From: JASLQO01 sp002327525
Lineage (GTDB): Bacteria; Pseudomonadota; Gammaproteobacteria; Pseudomonadales; Azotimanducaceae
Reading direction: 5' to 3'
Assembly (NCBI GenBank): GCA_030744435.1
Contig: JASLQO010000013.1
Coordinates: 496,001-560,000 of the forward strand
DNA length: 64,000 nt
This document shows, piece after piece, positions 18,218 to 26,583 of the stretch. The number at the start of each line of letters is the position of its first letter. Position 1 is the stretch's first letter. Both the position numbers and the translations under genes were made by a program. The notes beneath the pieces are model-generated. The model saw only the letters and a program-made list of their open reading frames with translations. It was not told the DNA's origin and did no database searches.

Positions 18218-18740
18218 GTGCTGAAACTGGTGATGCCGCCCCCTCGCTTTCGGAATGCGGAATCCGAGCCCGTTCTGTCTCAAGACGGAAATGCTGATGA
18301 CGGTCCTTGAGGTACCTTTCGAACTGGAGCATGAAGGCGATCCCTGTAAAGCACCCTAGGGCAAGCTGCCGTTTCTGGAGATCGACGGCGAACGCCTGGC
18401 GGATTCGGAACTGATTACGGAGTATCTCGACGAATTTGCGCAAGGCCGGGTGTAGCAGGGGCTCGATGCTCACCAACGAGCACAGGGCGTGGCGTTGGCG
18501 CGGCTCGCGGAAGACCTTCTGTACTGGATCATGGTGGCGAGCCGATGGCTCGACGAAGATTGATTCGAGCACGCCGTCGAAGGTTTTTTTGATATCGCGC
18601 CCCGACCCGTGCGACGGCTGGTGGCTGCGATGGCACGCCGGCAGGTTAGACGAACTTACAATCTACAGGGGCTTGGAAGGCATTCTCACGAAGAGCAAAA
18701 AAGGTTTCGCGCACCGCGATCTCGAGGCCTTGAACGATTC
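18218..18740 (+). pseudogene. Glutathione S-transferase (FAXC/metaxin-like), multiply disrupted
   Basis: Read with shifts, the sequence gives RNPSPFCLKTEM, then EGDPCKAP, GKLPFLEIDGERLADSELIT, LLYWIMVASRWLDED and RRTYNLQGLGRHSHEE. This is the course of FAXC-type GSTs. Three stops interrupt one frame: TAG at 18357, TAG at 18453 and TGA at 18561. Frameshifts occur near 18258 and in the A-run at 18697-18702. The C-terminal helices end in EALND near 18735. The TGA replaces a position where a Trp codon fits (DED-W-F), so it is a nonsense mutation and not a selenocysteine. Confidence 0.85.
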
Positions 18741-18742
18741 GG

Positions 18743-18988
18743 TTAGCGATCCCAGAACCAGGTGACCTCGGATTCCGTGTTCTTGCACAGATCGTTCAAC
18801 GAAAGCAATGTGCGCCTGGTCGCCTCATACTCGTCCTGCGTGATTGCATCTCCCGCGTAGGCGGCTTTGAGATTCAGCAACTGCTATCCCAGTGACACAT
18901 CTTCGAGTCGCACATGGACGTTCTCAGCGTTCCAGCATGCGCTGAGCGTGAATGTCATTGCTATCAACGCGATGGCTTTGCGTGTCAT
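18743..18988 (-). pseudogene. Small lipoprotein with SHOCT-like tail, amber-interrupted
   Basis: From the ATG at 18988 the frame encodes a lipoprotein signal ending in the lipobox LSAC, then LEDVSLG, a TAG at 18884-18886 (codon 35), then QLLNLKAAYAGDAITQDEYE and ATRRTLLSLNDLCKNTESEV. The frame ends with TAA at 18743. The QLLNLKAAY...ITQDEYE stretch is the short SHOCT-type helix pair. TAG followed by CAG suggests an original CAG CAG. Apart from that one codon the 81-residue gene looks whole, so the damage is probably recent. Confidence 0.65.
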
Positions 18989-19245
18989 TTATACATTCCT
19001 GCTGATAAGGGGTCGATTCTACGGCGAAGGCGTGATCGCGTACAAAGCATGCCGATGTCCGGGAATTGATCGCCCGCTTTCGGGCAGTGACATCGAATCT
19101 GGTCTGGCTGGTGCGACAACGTGTGGTCTGTGTAACTCGCATACACTGCGTTGCATGGATTCCACCTTTTCCATCCCCATCGCGGGAGTCAGTGTCGGTC
19201 ACGCTATCGCTGGAGAATTGTGTCTCGATCTCCGTGGCAGCGTGC

Positions 19246-19380
19246 CTCCAGGCGTTGCGCGACCGGCATCCGGTTTGCTCTGGAGGCGGTGTAGCCGTGG
19301 TGCAGCAGCAATTCGCCATGCCCGCGTACCGCATACCAAAGCCGCGCTTCGTTGATCTGCACATGGGGTATTTCGTGCAT
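19246..19380 (-). pseudogene. Alpha/beta hydrolase, N-terminal remnant
   Basis: From the ATG at 19380 the frame gives MHEIPHVQINEARLWYAVRG, then HGELLLHHGYTASRANRMPV. This is the first strands and HHG oxyanion region of an alpha/beta hydrolase. After about codon 45 the frame degenerates and stops, and no nucleophile elbow follows. The flanking region 18989-19245 shows no further coding trace. Confidence 0.6.
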
Positions 19381-19536
19381 GCTCCTTATTGTCTCGTGTT
19401 CAGCATGATCCACGGGTTTCTCGGGAAGTAAAATGTTCAGCGGCTCGACATGCGCACATTCGAGACGATCGTTTCCGGCATCAGAGCGATGATGCTAGGC
19501 TCTGCTGAACGCTCGCAAAAAAAAGAAGAGATCGCG

Positions 19537-20499
19537 ATGAAAGTCATCCACTGCGTCAAGTACGGCAGCCACCGGGACCTGGTGGTCGCAGAGGTGGATC
19601 CACCGGGACCACCGCAACCCGGTGAGATGTCGGTTCGAATCAAAACCGCAGGAATCCAGTTCAGCGACCTGGTGCGAATTGCCGGGGACTATCAGGAAAA
19701 GTCGGAGCTACCGTTCGTGATCGGAGGAGACGCTGGTGGTGTCGTCACGGCCGTCGGCGATGGCGTGGAGGGGTTTCGGGTTGGCGATGCGGTACTCACC
19801 CCGGGTGGTTGTGTAGAGCGCGTAAACGTGGCTGCCCGTCGGGTAACGCCGTTGCCGGAAGGCACCGACCTCGAGCAGGCGGCGTCATTTCGCAACAATT
19901 ACGCAACCGGGCTGTGGGGGTTGCAACTCGGCAGGCTGTGCCCTGGTGAGACGTTGCTGGTACACGGTGCTGCCGGAGGCGTGGGGCTCGCGGCGGTCGA
20001 CCTCGGAAAACTGATGGGCGCGAGGGTCATTGCCGCCGCCAGTTCGGAGGAAAAACTCACCGTGGTGAAAACGCTGGGTGCTGACCATACCATCAACTAC
20101 ACGGACGGCTTTCGCTATCAGGTGAAAGAACTTACAGGCGGCCGTGGCGCAGACGTGATTTACGACCCGGTTGGCGGTGATGTGTTCGATGAGTCCATGC
20201 GCTGTGTGGCGCCCTACGGGCGCATTCTCATCGTCGGCTTCACCAGCGGACGCGCTGCAACCGCGAAAACCAATCATCTGTTGGTCAAGGACGCTCAGGT
20301 GATCGGATACACGATGGGCGGGCTGAGCCGGCACGATCCCGAAAAGAACCGTGCCAATGCCGAGATCCTGCTCGACTGGCTCTCACACGGGCGTATCTCG
20401 CCCTATGTATCCCATCGACTGCCCATGGACGAGATCGTCGAGGCCTATCAACTCATCGTCGATCGCAAGGTGATCGGCAAGGTGATGATTACTACCTGA
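19537..20499 (+). CDS. Zinc-independent MDR family NADPH:quinone oxidoreductase
   Basis: 320 residues of the quinone oxidoreductase branch of medium-chain dehydrogenases. The cofactor fold shows LLVHGAAGGVGLAAVDLGKLMGARVIA near residues 140-170, and GGRGADVIYDPVGGDVFDESMR follows. There are no zinc-ligand cysteines in the catalytic lobe. The ATG at 19537, preceded by AGAAGAG at 6 nt, fits better than the in-frame start at 19450. A paralogue lies at 34170-35156. Probable role: NADPH-dependent reduction of quinones or enoyl/carbonyl compounds. Confidence 0.85.
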   Translation: MKVIHCVKYGSHRDLVVAEVDPPGPPQPGEMSVRIKTAGIQFSDLVRIAGDYQEKSELPFVIGGDAGGVVTAVGDGVEGFRVGDAVLTPGGCVERVNVAARRVTPLPEGTDLEQAASFRNNYATGLWGLQLGRLCPGETLLVHGAAGGVGLAAVDLGKLMGARVIAAASSEEKLTVVKTLGADHTINYTDGFRYQVKELTGGRGADVIYDPVGGDVFDESMRCVAPYGRILIVGFTSGRAATAKTNHLLVKDAQVIGYTMGGLSRHDPEKNRANAEILLDWLSHGRISPYVSHRLPMDEIVEAYQLIVDRKVIGKVMITT

Positions 20500-20520
20500 A
20501 TTGCACGGGTAAATGGTCGC

Positions 20521-21285
20521 ATGAGCAGCCGCCTGGAACTTTTTAATGCACTTCCCAGACAAGGTCCGGGCAGCGATCTGGCTACTGCCAGCGCATTGGC
20601 CTTCGCCAAATACATACCGGAGCATCCGCGCATCCTGGATATCGGCTGCGGCACGGGCAGTCAGACACTGGCGCTCGCTCGTCTGACGGGCGGGCGTATC
20701 ACCGCCGTGGATATAAGCCAGGCGTTCCTCGACACCCTCGCCCGACGTGCCAAGAATCTGGGCGTGGCGTCTCAGGTCTCCACGCTACGCTGCTCGATGG
20801 ATGCACTCGATCTGCCTGACGACGAGTTCGATCTGGTGTGGTGCGAAGGCGCCATCTATAACGTGGGATTCAAGCGCGGACTACGGGCCCTCAGACGCTT
20901 TCTGAAGCCGGGCGGCTTCCTGGCGGTCACCGAGTTGGTCTGGTTTACGCCGGATCCTCCGGAACCAGCCTTGCGCTTCTGGTCGGCGGCCTATCCGCCC
21001 ATAACCACCGTGGATGAGAATGTTGGTTACATCGAAGCGGCCGGTTATTCCCTGATTCATCACTTCTCTCTGCCTGCCTCGGCCTGGTGGGATGACTACT
21101 ACGGTCCTCTCGAACGTCAGATTGAGAAGCTCAGGTCACGTCAGTGGCCAGCCACTGAAGATCTTGCATTTCTCGATGAAAACCAGGAGGAAATCGAGCT
21201 CTATCGGTCGTACTCCGAATGTTACGGGTACGAATTCTTCGTGATGCAGAAGCCGCAGGATGCGAGGGTGCACGACGGTTCGTAG
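20521..21285 (+). CDS. Class I SAM-dependent methyltransferase
   Basis: 254 residues. Motif I is ILDIGCGTGSQTLALARL near residues 38-55, with the acidic ribose-binding residue in ITAVDIS. DDEFDLVWCEGAIYNVGF and LKPGGFLAVTE complete the Rossmann fold. A C-terminal extension is rich in Tyr and Trp. It follows the oxidoreductase by 21 bp on the same strand and may share its transcript. The substrate is not evident; a small-molecule methyltransferase is the likeliest reading. Confidence 0.8.
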   Translation: MSSRLELFNALPRQGPGSDLATASALAFAKYIPEHPRILDIGCGTGSQTLALARLTGGRITAVDISQAFLDTLARRAKNLGVASQVSTLRCSMDALDLPDDEFDLVWCEGAIYNVGFKRGLRALRRFLKPGGFLAVTELVWFTPDPPEPALRFWSAAYPPITTVDENVGYIEAAGYSLIHHFSLPASAWWDDYYGPLERQIEKLRSRQWPATEDLAFLDENQEEIELYRSYSECYGYEFFVMQKPQDARVHDGS

Positions 21286-21340
21286 CCGCGGCTCAATGCG
21301 TAAGCTATGTTTGATGCCCGCGCGTCGAGAAACCAGTGGC

Positions 21341-21779
21341 ATGAGATATCGCTGTATCGGTTACCCTACACTTTCGCTGTGCGTTGTATCGGTCCTGGCG
21401 CAAACGGCCCATTTGCGTCCTGTTCATCTGAATGTCGTCAAATCTGAAGAGTTCATCGGGTACTACGAGAAGTATTTCGGTGCCGTCAAGGTCATTTACA
21501 GGGGTAAGGTTCCCGCGCTGTTTACAGAGCGGTCGTTCATCCTGCTAGAGACAGTGGCTGAGCGTGCTCCATCGTCGATTGGCTCCACGTTATGGCATAT
21601 CGGCTGGGCAGGGGTAGGACGGTGCCAGTGAATTTGAATGGCACAAAGCCGCGGGCATCGAGGTTCACACGCCGTTCACGCCGCTGGGAGGCGTGCACTA
21701 CATGTACTTCTACGGCCCGGACGGGCTGAACGTCGAGATCGTGGAGGAGAAGCCCACCCGCGGCGGCCTCTGGGATTGA
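21341..21779 (+). pseudogene. Secreted glyoxalase/VOC-domain protein, single frameshift
   Basis: From the ATG at 21341 a signal-like N-terminus is followed by LRPVHLNVVKSEEFIGYYEK, then VPALFTERSFILLE and LWHIGWAGV. There the frame breaks: an extra G in GTAGGACGG near 21615-21620. In the next frame it continues as GASEFEWHKAAGIEVHTPFT, then GGVHYMYFYGPDGLNVEIVE, to the TGA at 21777. Removing one base restores a full secreted VOC protein of about 145 residues. It is either a recent frameshift or a sequencing error. Confidence 0.8.
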
Positions 21780-21912
21780 CCTGATCGTCGCAGAACGCAC
21801 CGGCTCCACTCATGGCTGTCGAACTCGGCTAAACTCCTGGGAGCAGGGAGAGGGGCGGTCCGATCACCGGTGACATACGTACCTGGTTGAATCCGTTATC
21901 AAGGGATGTGCT

Positions 21913-22374
21913 ATGAGAAAGTCGTATCTATTGTGGGCGTTGAGTTTGATCCTGGCTCACGTGCTGATGGCCAACAACGCCTGGAGTCGATCAGACAACT
22001 CCACGGATCATGAGATCATGGCGGTGCTTGACAAATTCCTGTCCTCATTCAATGCCTTGGATATCAAGACCCATACCAGCACGTATCACTTTCCTCACTA
22101 CCGGTTGGCCAGTGGGCGGATGCACGTGTTGCAAAGTGCTGATGATCTGAAGCGAGAAGATCTGGAGAGCTTTCTGAAGGGAATCGGGTGGCACCACAGC
22201 GAGTGGGACAAACGGGAAATCTCGATGCGATCGGAGGACAAGGTGCATGTGAATACACGTTTCACCCGATATCGGGAAGATGGTTCCGTCATCAACTGCC
22301 ACGATTCGCTCTATATCCTGACCCGGGAGAGCGGCAAGTGGGCTATCAAAATGCGTTCCAGTTTTGCTCAGTGA
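21913..22374 (+). CDS. Secreted NTF2/SnoaL-like protein
   Basis: 153 residues: a signal peptide (to about residue 26), then the helix-rich start and curved sheet of an NTF2-like fold, with IMAVLDKFLSSFNALDIKTH, LRREDL-type turns and a closing WAIKMRSSF. Such proteins bind or isomerise small hydrophobic ligands, but many have no known activity. AAGGGA precedes the ATG. It converges with the thioredoxin-like gene at 22435. Confidence 0.6.
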   Translation: MRKSYLLWALSLILAHVLMANNAWSRSDNSTDHEIMAVLDKFLSSFNALDIKTHTSTYHFPHYRLASGRMHVLQSADDLKREDLESFLKGIGWHHSEWDKREISMRSEDKVHVNTRFTRYREDGSVINCHDSLYILTRESGKWAIKMRSSFAQ

Positions 22375-22434
22375 CAGGCGGGGCTCATTCGTAGTAGAAC
22401 GAATTGAAAGCATGATAGCCGGCCAGAATAGACA

Positions 22435-22953
22435 CTAGTCGAGCGATGTCGCGGATGCGGTCGCACCACGATCAAAGTAATCCCACAGCTCCTCTTCACC
22501 GGGATTCCAGAAATCAACCGATAGAACCGCCGCACTTGCATTCAGCCGGATGATGGTGACTCTATCTGCCTTCCGGGGGAAAAGGCTCAGGAGATTCTCG
22601 GCATCGGCGAGGACAATGCGATGCGGGTATTTCCTCATTTTGGGAAGCGCAAAAAGGCGTCCTACGCGGGGCATGCCGTAGATGTTGGAAATGAACACGG
22701 CCTCATTGTCTGCCAGGAAACCCGCATCGAGGTTCGCGAGCTTCTTGTTAGTCTTTTTGGCGGTTTGCATGTCGAAGGCGATGAGGACGGTCCTCGTGCC
22801 CGGTTGGAATTGATATTCGGTATCGTGCTGGTCCCTGGCGTCGAATGCAGGAAACGCATCGCCCGGTTCGAGAAGCGCTGTACCGGAGGCGCTGTTGCAC
22901 AGGATCATCGTGGTGAGCAGGGCCAGGGCAGGTAGTGGTTTCATCTGTTTCAT
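22435..22953 (-). CDS. Secreted thioredoxin-fold protein lacking the CxxC
   Basis: 172 residues with a signal peptide and a mature region that begins LLEPGDAFPAFDARDQHDTEY, the usual opening of TlpA/peroxiredoxin-like domains. TVLIAFDMQTAKKTN occupies the place of the redox motif, so no CxxC is present. The only Cys is in the signal region. It may be a redox-inactive or chaperone-like relative. It is divergent from the acyl-CoA carboxylase across a 203-bp spacer that carries an inverted repeat. Confidence 0.55.
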   Translation of the reverse strand: MKQMKPLPALALLTTMILCNSASGTALLEPGDAFPAFDARDQHDTEYQFQPGTRTVLIAFDMQTAKKTNKKLANLDAGFLADNEAVFISNIYGMPRVGRLFALPKMRKYPHRIVLADAENLLSLFPRKADRVTIIRLNASAAVLSVDFWNPGEEELWDYFDRGATASATSLD

Positions 22954-23015
22954 CGGGTCGCCGGAGTATGGAGTTTACACGCCGTCGTGAGCCGGTTAAG
23001 GGGTGTGCAGCATAG

Positions 23016-23040
23016 TCGAGACACGCTTTGCCTGTCTCGA
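23016..23040. promoter_or_regulatory. Inverted repeat in the divergent thioredoxin-like/carboxylase spacer
   Basis: Perfect 8-bp arms TCGAGACA (23016-23023) and TGTCTCGA (23033-23040) are separated by 9 nt. No T-run follows on either strand, so an operator fits better than a terminator. It lies about 117 nt upstream of the carboxylase start and 63 nt upstream of the thioredoxin-like gene. Confidence 0.45.
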
Positions 23041-23156
23041 ATCATCTGAGTAGTATTCTCTGTACCTGAGCTTCACCCGGTACGAATCGGAATTCCACCA
23101 CACCCCAGGGTGCCTCCGGGTCATTGCCGACGTACCGGACCCGGAGGAATCGATAC

Positions 23157-26100
23157 ATGCTCAAGAACCTGCTGATCGCCAATCGTGGCGAGATAGCGAT
23201 TCGCATCGCCCGCGCCGCCTCGGATCTGGGTATTGCAACCGTCGCGGTCTATGCGGACGATGATAGCCAGTCATTGCACACGCGCCACGCCGACCAGGTA
23301 CTCGGCCTCGGCGCGACAGGCGTTCCAGCCTATCTCGACTCCGCACGGATTATCGCGCTTGCGGAAGAAGCCGATTGCGATGCGATACATCCGGGTTACG
23401 GTTTCTTGAGCGAGCTCGCCGACTTTGCCGTCGACTGCGAGAAAGCGGGGTTCGAGTTCGTGGGGCCGGATGCTTCGGCGTTGCGTCGTTTCGGTGACAA
23501 AGCACAGGCGCGCTCGCTCGCACAGCGGTGCGGTGTCCCGGTGCTGCACGGACTCAGCCACGCGATCACACTCAAGGAAGCGAAGGCTTTCTTCGAGACG
23601 CTCTCCCCTGGGGCTGGTGTGATGTTGAAGGCGGTGGCAGGAGGCGGTGGACGTGGAATGCGTGCAGTCGAGCGGCTTGGTGATCTCGATGAGGCATTTG
23701 CACGGGCAACTTCAGAAGCTGAACAGGCGTTTGGATCCGGCGAGATCTATATCGAGGAACTGCTGCCCCGTGCCCGCCACATCGAAGTGCAGATCGTTGG
23801 TGACGGGTCGGGTGAGGTCTGTCACCTCTGGGATCGCGAGTGCAGTCTGCAGCGCCAGCGCCAGAAGCTCGTTGAAATCGCACCGGCCTTCGGTCTTTCG
23901 GAGTCGTTACGTACGGCGATGCTCGATGCCGCCGGAAAGATCGCCGCGGAGGTTGCCTACCGTGGCGTCGGCACCATTGAGTTTCTACTCGATACGCGTC
24001 CCGAGGCGAATGAGCGCTTCGTGTTCATGGAAGCGAACGCGCGACTGCAGGTCGAGCACACGGTCACCGAAGCGGTGACCGGATTGGATCTGGTGGCGAT
24101 TCAGCTACGGATCGCGGGTGGCTCGACTCTCGATGATCTGGGGCTGGTGCAGGCCAACGTAGCCCCACCACGGGGTGTGGCGGTGCAGGCTCGTGTCAAT
24201 CTCGAGACCATGACCGGGGACGGTCAATCGCACCCGGGCGGAGGTGTCATCACGGCCTATGAACCGCCCGCCGGACCTGGAGTGCGCGTGGATGGGTTTG
24301 GCTACACCGGCTACGTCACCAGTCCTCATTACGATTCCCTGTTGGCCAAGGTCATTGCTCATGCCGACGACCTCGATGCGGCGGTGCGTAAAGCCAGGCG
24401 CGCCCTTGCCGAATTCAAGATCGAAGGCGTACGTAGCAACACCGGCTTTCTTTCAGCGCTGTTGCGCCATGCTCTGCTCGCGCAGGCGAGCATACACACA
24501 CGCTATGTCGAAGAACATGCTGCCGAGCTGGTGCGCGCAAATGGCGAGCGGGCCCGCTACTTCGAGCCTGATCTGGATGTGGTCAAGGCGGGCACGCGTG
24601 TCGATCCGGACGATCCGCTGGCCGTTCTCGCGCTGAAAGGCCCGGTTACGCCCGCGCGGGGCTCGGGCAAAGCGCCTGTGCCCTTTGCGGTGGGTCCTGC
24701 CGGTACCGTCGCCGTACTGGCGCCCCTTCAGGGCATGCTGATCGAGCTGAAAGTCTCCGTGGGTGACACCGTGCGGCTGCGGCAACCGGTCGCGGTGCTA
24801 GAGGCGTTGAAGATGGAGCACATGGTGCTGGCAGAGCATGCCGGGGTGATACGTGAAATCGCGCTTGAAGTGGGCGATACGATTTTCGAGGACACCCCGA
24901 TCGTGTTCATCGAACCACAGGAGATCGAGGGCGAGTACGATTCAGGAGAGCGCATAGATCTCGACAGCATTCGTCCCGACGTCGCCGAGGTGCAGCACTT
25001 TCACCATCTGACCACGGACGAGGCTCGTGCCGAGGCTACGGCCAAGCGGCACGACGCCGGAAAGCGCACCGCCCGGGAGAACATAGCAGACCTTTGCGAT
25101 CCCGGTTCGTTTTTTGAGTACAGTCCCCTGGTGACGGCGACCCGGTACCGCAACGACTCGCTCGAGGAACTGGAGGAGCGTGTCATCAAGACTGCCGCGG
25201 ATGCCATGGTAATGGGCGTGGGTCGGGTGAACGGCGATTTGGTGGGTCGCGAGAACGCGCGCTGTGTGGCGATGTCGTACGACTACACCGTGCTCGCCGG
25301 CACGCAGGGGGGGAAGAACCACCAGAAGCAGGACCGGATGTTCGGCGTAGCGAGAAACTACCAGCTGCCCGTGGTGCTCTACACGGAAGGCGGCGGAGGC
25401 CGCACCTATGGCGGTCCGCGCAGCGCCACCGGTCCTCAGGCGGGTTCGGTGGGTGGGTTGAGCGTGCGCACGTGGCGGGAACTGGGCAAGTTATCGGGGC
25501 TGGTACCGCTGGTTGGCGTGAACTCGGGATACTGCTTTGCCGGTAACGTGGTGTTGCTTGGTGCTTGCGATGTCATCATCGCCACCCGAGATTCCAGCCT
25601 CGGCATCGGAGGCCCCGCGGTCATAGAAGGGGGCGGGCTGGGTGCCTACGCACCAAACGAAGTAGGCCCCATCAGCATTCAGCAGCCGAATGGTGTCATC
25701 GACATCCTAGTGGAGGATGAGATCGAGGCAACGGCTGCGGCAAAACACTATCTGTCCTTTTTCCAGGGCAGAATTCAGGGTTGGAGCGCTCACGACCAGC
25801 GTGTGTTGCGCCACGTGGTTCCGGAAAACCGGCGTGCGGTCTACAACATTCGACAGGTCATAGAAACACTGGGTGACGTTGGATCAATGCTGGAACTGCG
25901 GCCGGAGTTTGGACTCTCGATGGTCACCGCGTTCATCCGTATCGAGGGCCGTGCCGTCGGCGTCATTGCCAACAACTCCAACTCGCCTACCGGGGGTGCG
26001 GTGGATTCCGATGGCGCCGATAAGGCCTCGCGCTTCATGCAGCTGTGCGATGCCTTCGACATTCCAATACTGTCCCTGATAGACACACCGGGAAACATGG

Positions 26101-26558
26101 TCGGCCCCGAGGCGGAGAAGACGGCGTTGATTCGTCACTGCGGCCGCATGTACGTGGCTGGAGCCAATATCACGGTGCCCTATTTCGTAGTGGTGTTACG
26201 AAAGTCGTACGGGCTTGGGGCGCTCGCCATGTCCACAGGCAGCTTCGATGAGACCTTCTTCTCCATTTCCTGGCCAACGGGTGAGTTCGCCGGTATGGGA
26301 CTCGAGGGTGCGGTCAAGCTCGGCCGGCGGGCAGAGCTTCTCGCCATCACCGATGTTGCCGAGCGCAAGGCCCGCTACGAGCGATACGTTGACGATGCCT
26401 ATGCATGGTCACGGGCACTCAATGCGGCCACGGTCTCCGAAGTCGACGATGTGATCGATCCTGCGGATACGCGCAAATGGCTGGTCATGGGGCTGGATTC
26501 GGTGCCATCCGCACCGCCACGATCTGGCAAGAAACGCGGCTGGATCGACACCTGGTGA
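23157..26558 (+). CDS. Single-chain biotin-dependent acyl-CoA carboxylase (BC-BCCP-CT)
   Basis: 1133 residues carrying a whole carboxylase. Residues 1-450 are biotin carboxylase (LLIANRGEIAIRIARAA at the N-terminus, the GGGGRGMR ATP-grasp loop, EANARLQVEHTVTE). Residues 525-595 are the biotinyl domain with Lys552 in EALKMEH. Residues 610-1133 are a carboxyltransferase (AccD5/MccB type) with GGGGRTYGG and the long C-terminal crotonase-like core. A GGAGGAA site precedes the ATG at 23157. The architecture matches the single-chain long-chain acyl-CoA carboxylases described from Mycobacterium avium. The acyl substrate cannot be read here. Confidence 0.88.
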   Translation: MLKNLLIANRGEIAIRIARAASDLGIATVAVYADDDSQSLHTRHADQVLGLGATGVPAYLDSARIIALAEEADCDAIHPGYGFLSELADFAVDCEKAGFEFVGPDASALRRFGDKAQARSLAQRCGVPVLHGLSHAITLKEAKAFFETLSPGAGVMLKAVAGGGGRGMRAVERLGDLDEAFARATSEAEQAFGSGEIYIEELLPRARHIEVQIVGDGSGEVCHLWDRECSLQRQRQKLVEIAPAFGLSESLRTAMLDAAGKIAAEVAYRGVGTIEFLLDTRPEANERFVFMEANARLQVEHTVTEAVTGLDLVAIQLRIAGGSTLDDLGLVQANVAPPRGVAVQARVNLETMTGDGQSHPGGGVITAYEPPAGPGVRVDGFGYTGYVTSPHYDSLLAKVIAHADDLDAAVRKARRALAEFKIEGVRSNTGFLSALLRHALLAQASIHTRYVEEHAAELVRANGERARYFEPDLDVVKAGTRVDPDDPLAVLALKGPVTPARGSGKAPVPFAVGPAGTVAVLAPLQGMLIELKVSVGDTVRLRQPVAVLEALKMEHMVLAEHAGVIREIALEVGDTIFEDTPIVFIEPQEIEGEYDSGERIDLDSIRPDVAEVQHFHHLTTDEARAEATAKRHDAGKRTARENIADLCDPGSFFEYSPLVTATRYRNDSLEELEERVIKTAADAMVMGVGRVNGDLVGRENARCVAMSYDYTVLAGTQGGKNHQKQDRMFGVARNYQLPVVLYTEGGGGRTYGGPRSATGPQAGSVGGLSVRTWRELGKLSGLVPLVGVNSGYCFAGNVVLLGACDVIIATRDSSLGIGGPAVIEGGGLGAYAPNEVGPISIQQPNGVIDILVEDEIEATAAAKHYLSFFQGRIQGWSAHDQRVLRHVVPENRRAVYNIRQVIETLGDVGSMLELRPEFGLSMVTAFIRIEGRAVGVIANNSNSPTGGAVDSDGADKASRFMQLCDAFDIPILSLIDTPGNMVGPEAEKTALIRHCGRMYVAGANITVPYFVVVLRKSYGLGALAMSTGSFDETFFSISWPTGEFAGMGLEGAVKLGRRAELLAITDVAERKARYERYVDDAYAWSRALNAATVSEVDDVIDPADTRKWLVMGLDSVPSAPPRSGKKRGWIDTW

Positions 26559-26583
26559 AAACCGCCCTGCACAAGCGAACCTC

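Noticed and set aside
18561..18563. In-frame TGA of the GST pseudogene as a second selenocysteine codon
   Set aside because: The position fits Trp (WLDED-W-F), two TAG stops and two frameshifts break the same gene, and no SECIS-like hairpin follows.
18884..18886. TAG in the lipoprotein as pyrrolysine or programmed readthrough
   Set aside because: No pyl genes or PYLIS-like structure are seen, the residue fits Gln, and many neighbouring genes carry simple lesions.
19437..19536. N-terminal extension of the oxidoreductase from 19450
   Set aside because: The extension lacks family similarity, and the ATG at 19537 has a well-placed AGAAGAG.
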